64,000 nt of DNA from Chamaea fasciata (taxonomy: Eukaryota > Chordata > Aves > Passeriformes > Sylviidae). The stretch lies in contig JARCOQ010000003.1 in assembly GCA_029207755.1 (NCBI GenBank), forward strand, positions 2,134,759 to 2,198,758. The letters run 5' to 3'. A program made the position numbers and the translations under genes. Positions 35,423 through 47,000 of this stretch are shown here, piece after piece (positions within the stretch are counted from its first letter, which is position 1; every line of letters starts with the position of its first letter). The notes under the pieces were generated by a model. It was not told the DNA's origin. It saw only the letters and a program-made list of their open reading frames with translations, and did no database searches.

Positions 35423-35997
35423 TGTTGGCACCCTGGGCACTGAGAATTCCAGACTTTCTGTGCTGACAGGCACTGACCCCCGAGAAAACACTGCATTGGA
35501 CCTGAGCCCGTGGAAAAGGCTCCCAAAATTGAATGCTAGAACTGGGATTATGGGTGTGTAGTTTGAATAGAAGTGTGTAATGTCTCATGATGGAAAACTT
35601 AGAGTTGAAGGTTTTAGAACATAATAATATATATATAAAGCGAGATGGAGGATTCAGGGCAGAGGCTGAGTCCTCCTTTTTCACCTTCTCCATGGGTCTG
35701 GGTGGTGTTTTGTAATTGAATAGAAAAGTCCACATTGCGGGCCCCGGGTGGTTGGTTCTTGGGTTAAAAGTAAAAATAATTTAGGTGCCATTTCTTAATT
35801 GGATATTTGTCCTTAAAAAGCCTTGGAGAGAGAGAGAGGGAGAGAGAGAGGCCATATTTTACTTTGTTAGCTAGAAGTGCTGTAAAACTCACGAGACTGC
35901 AATAGAGATAATAATTAATAAACATCTGAGTCTGAACAAGAAATATGATCTTGAGCATTTAATCCTGACTCTGACAGAAAGAAGATAAAAAGCAACA
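35423..35997 (+). mobile_element. Solo LTR, family A copy 2 (ERVK-like)
   Basis: Same length and order as copy 1 (TGTTGGCACCCTGGGCACTG start, CAACA end). The TATATATATAAAG core is at 35,628-35,640 and AATAAA is at 35,917-35,922. The flanking hexamers are CCCAGG and CCCAAG, one mismatch, so it has its own target duplication and integrated independently of copy 1. The GA run inside the LTR is expanded here (35,825-35,851). No internal retroviral sequence remains. Confidence 0.88.
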
Positions 35998-38455
35998 CCC
36001 AAGCTCATCCTCTTCCTCAGTGCTGGCAGCACTGATGCTCCTCGGGAGGAGTGACCAATGTGATGCCCACCAAGCCAAGGGTCACAGCCATCAGAAACGA
36101 GGCTTTCCCAGCAGGAAAACTGGAAAGTGGAGGGGCGGGCATGTTGTTCTCAAAAGCCTCATGCCCTAATTGTGTGCAAAAAGGGCAAGGGAAACGAAAT
36201 GGTCGTGGAGTGCCTCGTGAGTCACTCGGACACACCAAGGTGTGGTATCACAGAGCTTGGCAGATCCACCCTTGCTTTGCTGCCTCCACGGCTGCAGCCA
36301 AGGAGTTTCTTGGATGTTGACACTGTTCCTGGGCACAGCAGCCCAGCCATGCCAGGAGAGCTGCTGCTCACCCCCGGCCTTGGCAGATCCCATCCCTTGC
36401 GTTGCTCTGGGATGGGGCACGCGGAGACAACCGATGGTGTTGTCCTGTACCATCCGACCAACCAAAGGGAATAACAAAAACTGCGGAAACAGCACAAGAA
36501 AAACGTCAGAGAGGCGAAAAGGAGGATTTTTTTTTCTGGGTGCAGACTCATAGCAAAGCTGGGCTTTGAACCCCTCTGAGGCCAGGAAATGTAGGTGCAG
36601 TGTCTGCTCCCGGTTCTGGTGGCAGCGATTTTCACTACGTAGCAACAGTTGTTATGTAGCAATAATACTTGGCAAATTTCAGGGCACTTGAGAAACGTGT
36701 AATTAATCTGCACATCAGCCTTGTCAGGTAGGCAGCTAAATATTTTCACCTGCGCTTTGTAGCTTGGGAAGTGAGACCACAGGGAAAAAAAGGAAAAGCA
36801 GCAGTTTGTCCATAGTTACAGCGCAAGCAGCTGCCAACACGAGGGCAGTGCTCAGCAGCTGCCTCAGAGCAGGAGAGCTGATGCAAAGGAAAACCAAAGG
36901 AAAACCAGACAGTGCAGCAGGGGATTCCAAGGAAGCACCTAGTTTTCAATCCAGTGAAGCAAACCTCAGAGGGACTTCTCTGCTGCTGGCACTGGCGTTT
37001 CACAACTCAGTTTAATTACACTAATCACTTTGATGATGACTCCTGACATTCACCTTCATTAGCCACTGTCGGCCACGCTCAGCTGCTGCGACTTCTGAGC
37101 TATCAATGTCTGCTTTAAATAACCCATGAGTAAAATCAGCTGGGAGACAGTGTGTCTGGGCTCTCCTCCGGCACAGCCTGCGTGGAGGTGGCTGGGAATG
37201 CACGACTGAAGCCAAAAACTGCAGTTTAACCCTGGCTGAGCAAAGGCACGATCCTTCTCTGGCTGTCTTGGGGTGGGGAGAGCTTCCCTCTTTGGCACTG
37301 AGAGCAATGGCAGAGTGGAAGCGGAGAGCAGGGGTGATGTGCAAGGAAGGGCAAGGTGAAGTCATGAATTCCAGGCCATCTTCCCATTTGCCTTGGGTAC
37401 GGTGTCAGCGCTACACCTTCTGTTGCATAAACAAGCAGCTCGTGCCATTACCAGGCTTCAGCCCAAGGTTTGTTGTTTTTTTTTTTTTTTTTGCCCCAGT
37501 GCCCCTTGTCCCCAAACAAACAGCAATTCAGGTCACACTGATGGCAGTCATATCCTAAAGGCAGGGGGTAGGACAGCTGGAAGGGCAAAGCAAAAAGGCA
37601 GGAGGACACGTGGTGCCGCAGCCATCCTTCAGAGAGCAGCTGGACCCTGTCCCACAGCTCTGAGGCCCTTGTTGTGGCCACGCTGCCCTTGCTGGCAGTG
37701 TGCTTTGCTTGCCTTAAGCCAGGATGAAATGCTTGAGAACCGCAAAAGCCCAGACAGATCACAAAGGTGTTGTGATGCAGCTGCTTGGGTTTTCCTTCCT
37801 TATGGTTTGTTGTGCTGCTTCCAGCTTGTGGTTCTCCTTTTACTGGGTACGCTGCTCGGGGAACACAGACAGAACTTTCAGTGATGCCATTTGTCAAAAG
37901 AGAGGGATTTGAGCTCTGCAGAATAAAAACAGAGAGAGGGGTGAGATGCTATTTCTTTGTTGTACTCGAAGATGCTGCAGCAACGCTAAATGCCATTTGT
38001 CACTTGTACCTGACACCGAGTCTCATCCTCAAAGAGCTGAGTGGGGTGATGATTTCAACCTGCTAGCAAGCAATTTCCCCAGTACTGACCACAGTCCCAA
38101 AGCCTTTCCCTGCAATGTTTCTTTATTTTGCAAACTAATGCCCACAATAAAGTCGCTTGTGCAGATTTTATTAACCGGGGCCCGTAACTCATTAACTGCT
38201 GCGGCATGCAACGTGTTCAACACACAGGAGGGCACCCGTTTATAATTAAGAAAAATTATAAAACATCTGTATTGTAAAAGCAGCATTGTTTTAGCATGAG
38301 TAGAGCTGCTCGAGAAACAAGATAGGAGTAATGCTCTCTGTGCCTGCATTTCTGGATTTATGAACCATGCTTTGGGTATGGCATTGCTGCCGTGGGGAAG
38401 TCGAACACTTAAATGCCATTATATCTTTGGTCCTTTGTCATGAGAGGACAGATGC

Positions 38456-38482
38456 TTTTTTTTTTAAAAAAAAAAAAAAAAA
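38456..38482. repeat. T10-A17 perfect palindromic tract
   Basis: Ten T followed immediately by seventeen A, self-complementary over ten base pairs. Confidence 0.9.
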
Positions 38483-39350
38483 GAAAATAAGGAAAATGTG
38501 AGACAGTTTCACTTGGAGGGATTTTAAGTGTTCCTTCATTCAGCATTTATAACCGGCGTTTTCCCGAGTGTGAAAATACGTGGAAAAAAAGGGTGACATT
38601 AAGACCCTGCCCTTTGGGAAGGAGATTGCCCATGGCATGTCCTGAGCGCTTCTCTTTTCCCCTGAAAAATCCCTTGTTTTGCACCAAGCCGGATTTCTCT
38701 GTCGTGCTGCATGCGCTGTATATTTTGGCTGCCTTCTCTTGCTGCACATCTTGGCTTTTGCTGCGACACGGCCTCTTAGGAACACAATGGACTTTTGCAC
38801 TCTCGCTCCGAAGGATGTTGTCACTGCAGGCCCTTCCCAAGCAGCCACGGGAGTGTTTCTGAACGCTCCTCTTGAGGAGCACACACCCTCCTTTTTTCCA
38901 GAAAGGCTTTTTTCCCCCCACTGCCAAACCACATGAGCAAAGCTCCCCGTGGCTTCAAAGGCAGCCTCGGGTTGCCAGAGCAGATGCTGGCTGGGCAAAA
39001 ACCGCCCTAGGAATGGACACGAGTGCATGGCTGGCAGAGGAAAGGATGCACTTCTGCCCCAGCTTTGCAGAGCATCCAGCTCCCCGAGCTGGTTTAAATG
39101 CAGCTTCAAAGGCAGGAGCAAACTTCCCCGAGTCCCAAGCCCAGATGAGCTCACACCCACGCCGCTGCAGGGATGGGCAGGCTCGCAGCTTCTCCGCGGG
39201 AAGGGGAGGGGGACGCGGTGTTTGCTGTGTCCCCGACCCTCTCCCTGCTGCCGGGGGAAAGCAGCAGCTCTGCTGGCTCCAGGGCTGCTGCAGAGAGGCA
39301 GGAACACGCAGGCATTGCTTGCAACCAGGCAACCGTGAGGACAGAGCAGA

Positions 39351-39389
39351 GGGAGGAGGAGGAGGAGGAGGAGGAGGAGGAGGAAGAGG
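39351..39389. repeat. (GGA)n microsatellite
   Basis: About twelve GGA/GAG units with one GAA interruption. It keeps frames open on both strands as poly-Glu, poly-Ser, poly-Pro and poly-Leu, which accounts for several long spurious frames at 38,540-39,663. Confidence 0.92.
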
Positions 39390-42300
39390 CATCTCTTCCA
39401 GCCCTGGCTGATGGGTCTGTTTGTGTCAGGGTGGGGAGAGGACACGGCATCCTACGGGCTTGGGAAGGACTGGGAACAGGATTGCCAGAGCCGGGCACAC
39501 CCCTCCCCGCATATTCTGCTGCCTCACTCGGCACCTTCCTTCCAGTCCCTTCAGAAACGGGGGAGCAAATGAGGGGAAAAATAAAATAAAAAAAAAACCA
39601 CAATGGAGGCTCACAAAGTGCTAGTTTCTGTACGTCTTGCCGAGTATGTATACAGATTTTCATCCAACAGACGCACTATTTTTAGTGTCCTTTGGGGTAT
39701 GTTTGGGAGCGAGCCCTTAACTGTTGCTGTGCTGCTATAGAAACCGTATCCATGTACACTGACATGTTTACAATTGTTTTAAACGCCACAAACTTTCAAG
39801 GGCGAAATCGAGCAGCTCATTTCCATTAAAGCAACTGCCCCGGTGTGGGTTTCTCCTACTTTTACATTTTATTAATTTAGGACCCTTCTCAGCTTCACCC
39901 AGCCCCACGGAGCTTTTGTTTCGAGGGAGGGTTTGCCAGCCCTTGCTGCCATGGTGCTTGGCAAACCTGGAGCAGAGCACTTGCAAAATCTGGATTGAGG
40001 AAGAGAATTTTTTTTTTTTAAATTTCTTTTTTTTTTTTTTGCTGGCTCTGCTCGACCTCAGCCATAGGAGGAGTGTTTGGCAGATACCAGGGTGTCCATG
40101 CAAAGCGGAGCCTCCTGCCTGCCCATGCTCCATCCTGGTGCTCAGGGGTTGCTGTGAGAGGTTGTTCAGCCGCTGTGGCCAGTTCGTGTCTATCTGGGAC
40201 AGAGCAGCTGGCTAGCTCAAAAAAAAACCCCACCAAAAAATACTACCCCACTTATCTTCCCCTCATGCCACCCCCTCTAAAAAAAAGACAGCAAAGCATT
40301 TTAGTTTAGGCTTTGGGAAGAGAGAAAACACTCTGCTTTTTAAAATTTATTTTTAAGTATTTCCTAAAGGTCAGGCTTCCCCATGCCTTTTTTTTTTTTT
40401 TTTAAGTCAATTTTTCTCCCATGACAAAGATTAGAAAAGGGCAGAGAAATAAAAAGGTGGGATTTTTTTCCCCAGCATCCCAGGTGGGCAGCAGATGTGT
40501 GAGAGAAGAATTCTCCCCCGAATGTGAGATGGAAATATGATTTGAGCTGGATGAGGAGCACAGGGTCCATCCCATCCTCCCAGTGTTAACCTCCATCAGC
40601 AAGGTGCCTTCAAATGCACCTTCCCTTGAAGTACCAGTTCCAAAACAACCATTCCAGGCCAAGGCAGCTCAATCCATGGCCAGGCAGGGATGGATGGCAG
40701 GGAACACCTCAGAGCCCCATCACTCCGCTGTGCTCAGCTGGCCGCTCTGGCAGAGACACGCACGGACTCAACCACACCAAACTGGTTTTCCCTGTCCAGG
40801 AGCAAAGTCCAAAGAAGGATTTTGGCCTCCAGGGTCCGTGGCTGCAATGAGCACTCCGCGGTTCTGGAGGTGTGAGCTGTGAATTTCGTCCCGTGAAGTT
40901 CTGTGCTTGGCTGAGGTTGAGCTGGGTTCCCCTCCTGCATTACCTGAGATCAGTGGAAATCATGGAAGTAAAAGAAATAAGTGGAGATTTCTGCTGAGCT
41001 TGTTCCTAAACTGATTTAATGCCTCCACCTACTTTGCCTCTTTCTTGTGCAAATATCCCGGTGCTTACCTGATTATTATTTGTCATTCAACCCTGCCGAC
41101 GGTCAATTATTTGTGTTTGCTGGGTCACTGCAGTGCAGAACAAAAAGACGACAGAATAAGTGGCAACTGCAGTAACACCCAACCAGCTGAACAGAGGCCA
41201 TGGCTGGCTGTGGGTGGCCATCTGCCTGAGCCAGCAGTTTCACCCACTGCTGTGCCTGCAGAGAAAAAGAAAGTGGCCGTCTGACCCAGCCCCTGCCTTG
41301 GTGGAGGATCCTGTGCAGTGCAGAAAGCTCCAGGTGGAACACCCAACGCCCAGAAGATGCTTGTGCAGCAGAGGCAGTCTCAGTCACGATGCTCTGGCCC
41401 CTGTGAGGTGGAAACAACAGTCTGAAACTCAGATTTTAGCCCAGTGGGCAGTTTCTGGGTGGCTGGGCGGTGACAGGTTACCCCCTATTGATGTGCAAAG
41501 CAATTAAAAGTCAGCAGTCAAAAAAATAACCCAAACCAACCCAAAACAACCCCACAGCTTTTTGTCTAAAGAACACATCTGCCTGCAGCTGGAGCTTCTA
41601 CTCCCCCAGAAGTCCAGGCAGAGGAGGCTGGCAGAGCCTTTCAGACCACAGAATGTGCCGCGAAACTCATCTTGGGAGCCGCTTGGAGGGGTAAAAAATA
41701 AAGACCACGTAGAAGGGGGTGGACCCAAAGGTTCCAAAGCAGCCGCGGTGCTGTAGGAATCCCTTTACGCAGCAAGCCAGGCAACGATCTCAGCATCACC
41801 ATCACCAATCTCAGCAGGCTTCTCAGTGCATTTTTGGGGTGTTGTAGCAGGTGTGTGGGACACGTCCCTACACTGTGCTCAGCTTTGTTCTTTCGTTTTT
41901 GTAGTATTTTCTTCTTTTATCAAAAACCTCCTTGCCTTTTCGAGACACACTGGGCCGTGCCGTCTCACAAATCATTTTAAGCCATTTTCTGTGAGGTGCT
42001 GGGCACCCTCAGGGTGTGTTGGATCCTCGTGGAGCTAAAAACACCTGGCTGGGTGAGAATTCCAATTCCACGTGCGAGCAAGGCAGGCTCTGATGAGTGA
42101 CTCATTTGGGTGCTCCTGCATGGGCAGAAAGGGCTCTCGTGCGTGGGTTGGTCAGGCAGTCATGGGGCCGTGGATGTGCTGCCCAGGCACACGGATGATC
42201 TGCGCAGGCATTGTCTGGGGAATGAATTATTAGGCTGCTCATGCAGGCACTCGTCAGCTGCTGGAGCGTGAACCTGTTGGGTGCTTCTGTGTGAGCTCAC

Positions 42301-43695
42301 TGGAAGCCATGAGTGGATGCAGCAACCCCTGCAGCTTGTGCCCAGCTCCCTCCTCTCCTTAAAGATCATCCTTGAGAGCTGTTTGAGCACAAATCCATTA
42401 CCTGCTTTACTTTCAACGTCATCACAATCCTAATACATAAAGATTTCAAGCTCCTCTCTTGCTTCCTGCACAGAGGGGTTAATGCTGAAACAATGCGTGC
42501 AAATGCACTGAAATGTCACTCCTTGGCCCTGGGGACCAGAGAGCCCGGCAGTTATCAGCATTACAACCCCGATTTTTGTTTGTTATGAACTCCACCCCTT
42601 GCACCATGGACCAGAACACCAGGGTCAACACTGACAAAGTCCAAACGTATGTATTTGCCATGACTTCACCCGTCGTCCCCGAGGACCAGGATGGAGGAAT
42701 TAATGTTGTAAAAACCTGGATGCAATGCTTATTGCAAACACTAGTACCTGCGAAACACGTAGCCGGGAAGGCCACAGCAGGGTGAACAAATTGCAAACCC
42801 CAGCCCTTGCACCTGCTACGAATGTCAGGCCTTGTGCCTGTAAGAAAAAAACACATTAGGGCAGTTCAAATGCAACACTTTTTCCACCTGTGTCCTCGGA
42901 GCTCTGTCCTCCCAAGCCACCAGCTTTGTTTCTCCTGCTCCAGCTCAGTGCTAGGAAGGGATGATTGCCCACCCTCTGCACAGAACACTCGGTAGTGACT
43001 CTTCGTGCTCAGGTTCGGCTTGTTCAGCTGCTCACCTGCGAGTGAACTGAGCACTCGGGCGCAAATTTACTTTGGATGTGAAAGCCGGGGCTCACTGGGG
43101 GCTCATGCACGGGGGCAGGAGACCTCTGTGTTTGTTTGCACACAGCTGAGCAGGGGATGCGGGGCACAGCCACCGCATCAGCAGTGGGTGAGCTCTGACT
43201 CTGGGCTGCTCGGCTTCTCCTTCCGCCTCCCCACAGGGCAGCATCTGCAAGCACAGCCCCAGCATCCCACAGCTTGAAGTCATGCTCCTGGGGTTTCATC
43301 AGCCGCTTTTGGGAACCGAAACTCCTGAAATCCTCCCAGGCTGCTGAGGGAGGGGCAAGAAGGGATGGAGCTATCTGGCTGTGGGTGATGTTTTCCGTGG
43401 GCACGTGATGCTGGTAAAAAACCACGACGTGTTTCTAGTCAAAGGCAGAGATTTGGCAAGCCCGGGGCCAGCTGTGAATTCCTTTAGTCACGTCAGTTAG
43501 CACCTTGCTTGGCAGCTGTCGCTGCAGAGTCACGACACGGAATTCCAGGGGTGCTGAAGCAGCTCCAGTAAGAAGCTGGAAGGGGGCAGGAGCTGGAACC
43601 ATCCAAGCTGAACAACTCACACACAGCTCCTTTCTGGAGCTGCTCCTCCAGCCTGGACCACAGTGATCACACCTAGTAAGGGGTTTGACATGTGA

Positions 43696-44061
43696 GCCTT
43701 CAGGATCCACCTTGGGCAGCACAGGGCTGCACCCAAGGCGGACCCAAAATGGTCACAAAATGGCTAAATGGCCATGAGATCTTACATTTTTATAAGTTTT
43801 GGTCCATTTGCATCTTGGGGTCTAATTGTCCAATTCCAGCTCCAGGCTGTGAGGTCCCATCCTTCTTGTTCCTCCCTCCAGCCCAGCCTTGTTTGTGCTT
43901 TTGGGGCTGAGAGTTGTCCTTGGTGTGCAGCAGGAGAAGGATTTGTTTTGTGTCCCTGCTCTGTGAAGAGAGCTGACTGGCACTTAATATGAGGCTCAGA
44001 GCTGCACCCCTGGGCAGCACAGAATCCTAAAATACGAAAGCTAAAACTTAAGGCAACATCA
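43696..44061 (-). mobile_element. LTR family B copy 2, truncated
   Basis: On the minus strand it starts TGATGTTGCCTTAAGTTTTAG at 44,061. It then follows family B copy 1 through the TTGTTCCTCCCTCC-complement block and the TATAAAAATGTAAG core (plus 43,781-43,794) to about 43,696. The last part of the LTR, including the AATAAA signal and the terminal CTCA, is missing. The middle region just after the TATA box differs from copy 1, suggesting either strong divergence or a subfamily. Confidence 0.78.
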
Positions 44062-47000
44062 TGAACAGTGCAAGGTGCCCAACACGCTGTTCTCAGTGAA
44101 CACTGCAACACCACAGACACCCTTTAATCCCCCAGGGCTGAGTGCAGGCTAAGACCTTACTCAAGGGTAAGCTGGCATCCAGCTGGGCACAGAACACAGC
44201 TTCCAAATTCACACCTGAGCTGACGGCACCATCAGGAGACTCTCGACCCACCCCATCACAGAGAGAAGCACAGGGGAGCCTCTGTCTGAAAACCGGAATA
44301 ATTTTGAAGGCAGGATCACTGAGCACAGCGGGAATGTGAAATTATCACCATGGAGAAGTAGACTTCAGCTCGAAGCATCCCAAAACGATTCCTTCCAAGG
44401 CTCTGAAGATGGTTTACAGCAGCCATAAATACACCAACACACACGATGACACCTCGTGGCAGGGTTACCCCGTGCGAATGCCCAGGGATGAATATTTCCT
44501 CCACGTGTGAATTGCTCAACGGGCTGCCTGTTCTTATCTCTACACCCACAAAACCTGCAGGCAGAGCATCCAGGTGTGCTACCAGCACCTCGTCCCCAAA
44601 CTCCAAGCTCTTTGGGCAGTGACACCGCTGGGGGAAGTCACTGAGGAGCCTCAGACGAGCCTTGAGGACCGCCTGGTGCCCCACAGCACATCCCTTGCTC
44701 TTGGCCACACAACAGTCTCTGACTACCTGGGAAAGTTGACCTTGGGAGATGGGTGAGCCAAAAACAAAGGGCTTTTTCTTCCCACTGAATTTAAAGAGAA
44801 ACAGCTTGGATGGGAAGAGAAGGAGTTATGGTAACAGAGGGAAGTCTGAGGGCAGGCAGGGATCTGCCTCCCATTGCAAAAGGCAGAGGGAGGGGGTTGC
44901 TTTGCCTGCAGACAGGATTAGCTGGCATTTCGAGAGGAGGTGGCTGAGGAAAGCATTTGCTAGGGAAAATCACATGCTTTGAGCGTGCACCGAAGTTTCA
45001 GGAACAGTTTTCACGAGCTTCTGAAATGTTTCCTGCTTCACAAAGACGTGGAGAGTCCCGGCAAGGACCAGCAGAAGAGTCTGATGCTGCCTCATGTGGC
45101 GTCTCTTCAAACAGCTGTGCAGGAAAGAACTCAGAGGTTGCCAGAACAGGAATTTCTTGCTGCACTTTCTCCTCTGAGCAAGGAGACATCTTCACACGCA
45201 TTTATACACCCAGGATCAGGCAGGCCCAGCGACACTTCAGGCACAAGAGAGCCTGATGTGTGTAAAGAGCATGAAAGGACTTGCAAAACATTGGTGGTGG
45301 CTTCTTACTCAGAGGCCACCAAGCACCAAAAGGTAATAAACAGGGCTGTGAATGCCAAAATAATTCATCAGGTGGGAGGAGGAAAACTGGAGTACTCTGA
45401 GGCAAACACGTCCTCTGACAAGCTGAGTAATAAGAGATGAGACTTTAAAAACTGTCTGTGGCCTCGGGAAGACGGTCCCAGAGCAGGTTGGTGGGTCCTG
45501 AGAGGACCTTGCTGCTGCTCCAGAACTGTATTTAAAGCTCAAGCCACTGGGCTGATCCCAGCTGTTAATAAAAGGAGAGGTGCCTCAAATGACTTTCACA
45601 AAAATTATCACCAACACCATCCATCGTTTCACCGTGAAGGGGCGTGATTGATTTTCATCCTTTCCTTTAGGGAGGGACAGGATCAAGACGAACTTTGTTC
45701 GTGCTCTTAGACCTTAATAGGCTTTAAACAGATCTGTCCAGCCATGAGATGTCCACATGTGCAACTCGCCCGTTCCTCCTGCCTCTGCTGGAGGCTGAAA
45801 CCATCCCAAAAGAGCATTTCCAGAGGAAAGGCTGCCTCTCCTTATGGATTCAAGAGGGCTCATGAGCACGTGTTCCCCCTTGCCACAACTGCTGAACCAC
45901 TCAGCTGGGGATCTGCTCAGCAGGACAGGCTTCAAAACATTTCTGCAAGAGCTCTGGCAATAAAAGATGCGAGTCAGGGCAGCAGATAAAACACTGAAAA
46001 GGCGATTGGAATTGAGTTTGCAGCCACTGGGGTTTATTGCACTGGAAAGCAGCCTCCTGTGGCTGGGGGAAAACTCCGACTTGCACTGTCTGCAGCGAAA
46101 CTCAGGGTGCTCAGAGCCTCAGGCAGTTGTGTGTCTGACAACTCAAAGCAAACTCATTTCACTCTGTTTCCGAGTCATTTAACTCCTGAAAATCAACTTA
46201 TTCCTCATTAGCAATTCCTGATTTTTAAAAATTTTAAAAGCAAAGATAATTTCGAAAGCAAAGTTATTTATAAGATATTTTTTAATGTTTCAGCCATTTC
46301 AAAACGTTTTTATTTTGATGTTTTGGTTTGGTTTGTTTTTTTTTTCCCGAATCATTTTATTATGGGAATTATCAGTGTAAGTTATGTAGCATTGGAAAGA
46401 AGGTTGCTGTGCCTGTGTGGCACAAATGACAGGAGGAGGGATGTGGAGGTTTTGGGGAATCCTGTGCAAGAAGGGCCTGCTCAGTGTGGGGTTTCCCCTG
46501 CTCCTCCAGCCCACTGACCCCAGACGGCTTTCCACTTGGGACATCACCTTGCTGCTTTCTCGTGGTGAGGAAGATTTATTTGTAGAAAGCAAATAAAATT
46601 CAAATAATTTTATTGTTTGTTCCTGAAATTTAGGACTGAATCCTTTGACCTGCCCCTGGTGTCCTTTTGGCTGGGAGTGGAGGGAGGGTCTCAGCACTCA
46701 GTGGGAATTCATACACAGGGATGCCTGTTAAAGGAGTCCCACCTGTACGGAGTCTTCACAAAGATTCCGTAATAAAACAGAAACATGTACGTCTCGATTT
46801 TGTTGGCAAATATAACCCTCTTTGCCACAGGGTCTGCTTTATGTCTCCTCACACACAACCCCCCAAAAAAACCCCTTTTTGTTGCTCTGATGCAGGTGTG
46901 AGTCCCTTTCCCCCGGCTCATAGAGGGAGCATTAGGATATGAGGGAAGATTTTGAGTCATGCAGCAGAGTTTTGGCTATGAAAACACCTCCAAGTGCAGG

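Larger units (their letters stand above)
35998..43695. other. Intergenic DNA without supported genes
   Basis: No exon chain or RNA gene was recognised. It contains short tracts and microsatellites, notably T18 near 37,474-37,491, the T10-A17 palindrome at 38,456-38,482, (GGA)n at 39,351-39,389 and T-rich runs near 40,010-40,041 and 40,388-40,403. The AT-rich blocks at 38,140-38,320 and 39,620-39,880 look non-repetitive and might be conserved noncoding elements; this cannot be judged from one sequence. Confidence 0.4.

Noticed and set aside
28820..35997. Family A copies 1 and 2 as the two LTRs of one provirus
   Set aside because: They are in the same orientation and about 6 kb apart, but each has its own flanking hexamer duplication, the DNA between shows no gag, pol or env frames or primer-binding site, and it contains an LTR of another family.
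38540..39663. Long frames of up to 301 codons on both strands
   Set aside because: They are held open by the (GGA)n microsatellite, giving poly-Leu, poly-Pro, poly-Ser or poly-Glu; nothing outside the repeat looks like a protein family.
44316..44708. 130-codon minus frame next to LTR family B copy 2
   Set aside because: Considered as retroviral internal sequence, but it lies on the far side of the LTR start and shows no gag, protease or polymerase motif.
44979..45440. 153-codon plus frame with varied composition
   Set aside because: Starts at TTG, has no conserved motif, splice sites or matching flanking exons; a shorter overlapping frame reads the same DNA differently.
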